Origin: JBBQIY01 sp964618405
GTDB lineage: Bacteria > Verrucomicrobiota > Kiritimatiellia > RFP12 > UBA3636
Length of the DNA stretch: 15,450 nt
Reading direction: 5' to 3'
Assembly: GCA_964618405.1 (NCBI GenBank)
Contig: CAZUAY010000062.1
Location: forward strand, 1 to 15,450
Made by a program: the position numbers and the translations under genes. Positions 15,418 through 15,450 of the stretch are shown here, one piece after another (the stretch's first letter is position 1; every line of letters starts with the position of its first letter). Under the pieces are notes generated by a model that was not told the DNA's origin, searched no databases, and saw nothing but the letters and a program-made list of their open reading frames with translations.

Positions 15418-15450
15418 ACTTTGTCGTGAGCTTTGTCGCTAACTTTGTCG
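15417..15450. repeat. 12-bp tandem array running off the right edge
   Basis: Units AACTTTGTCGTG, AGCTTTGTCGCT and AACTTTGTCG (partial) follow one another. The reverse complement has the form CGACAAAGTTnn, the same unit as at about 7227-7262 but in opposite orientation. The array continues beyond the window. Confidence 0.75.

Overview
The window reads as part of a glycan-degradation region from a bacterium of the Planctomycetes-Verrucomicrobia-Chlamydiae type. Kiritimatiellota, Lentisphaerota or Verrucomicrobiota are my best guesses. This is inferred from the gene families (several DUF4838 proteins with a GH67-type N-terminal domain and a CBM9-like C-terminal domain, plus a LamG protein), the moderate GC content and the dispersed intergenic repeats. 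No 16S or ribosomal protein is present to settle it. Every supported gene lies on the minus strand.

Right half (14989 down to 8031): four closely packed genes that look like one operon. In transcription order they are a secreted DUF4838/CBM9-like protein, a secreted TPR protein, an isochorismatase-like cysteine hydrolase without a signal peptide, and a heparinase II/III-like lyase without a signal peptide. The junctions are 23 nt, 0 nt (stop codon directly followed by ATG) and 3 nt. Middle (about 8030 to 6756): a non-coding stretch of about 1.3 kb. It holds degenerate heptad repeats, a tRNA-Thr(UGU) with its own near-consensus promoter, and a 598-bp transposase-less element (6913-7510) with 12-bp terminal inverted repeats and a perfect 9-bp flanking duplication. 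Left half (6755 down to the window edge): two more secreted DUF4838/CBM9-like paralogues, the first with an extra GH2-like beta-sandwich, then the first 245 codons of a secreted LamG-domain protein that runs off the left edge.

The likely division of labour is inferred. Exported DUF4838 proteins and the LamG protein would bind and cut an extracellular, possibly uronic-acid-containing, polysaccharide. The lyase would cut fragments, perhaps inside the cell. The TPR protein would be a periplasmic scaffold, and the role of the cysteine hydrolase is unknown. No transporter, sulfatase or regulator is visible in the window. The most distinctive points are three DUF4838 paralogues sharing a CxCxxC motif, a lyase that appears to carry the same N-terminal alpha/beta domain as those paralogues, and a layered family of small repeats (MITE-like element, nested palindromes, 12-bp and 7-bp arrays) present in two places around the right-hand operon.
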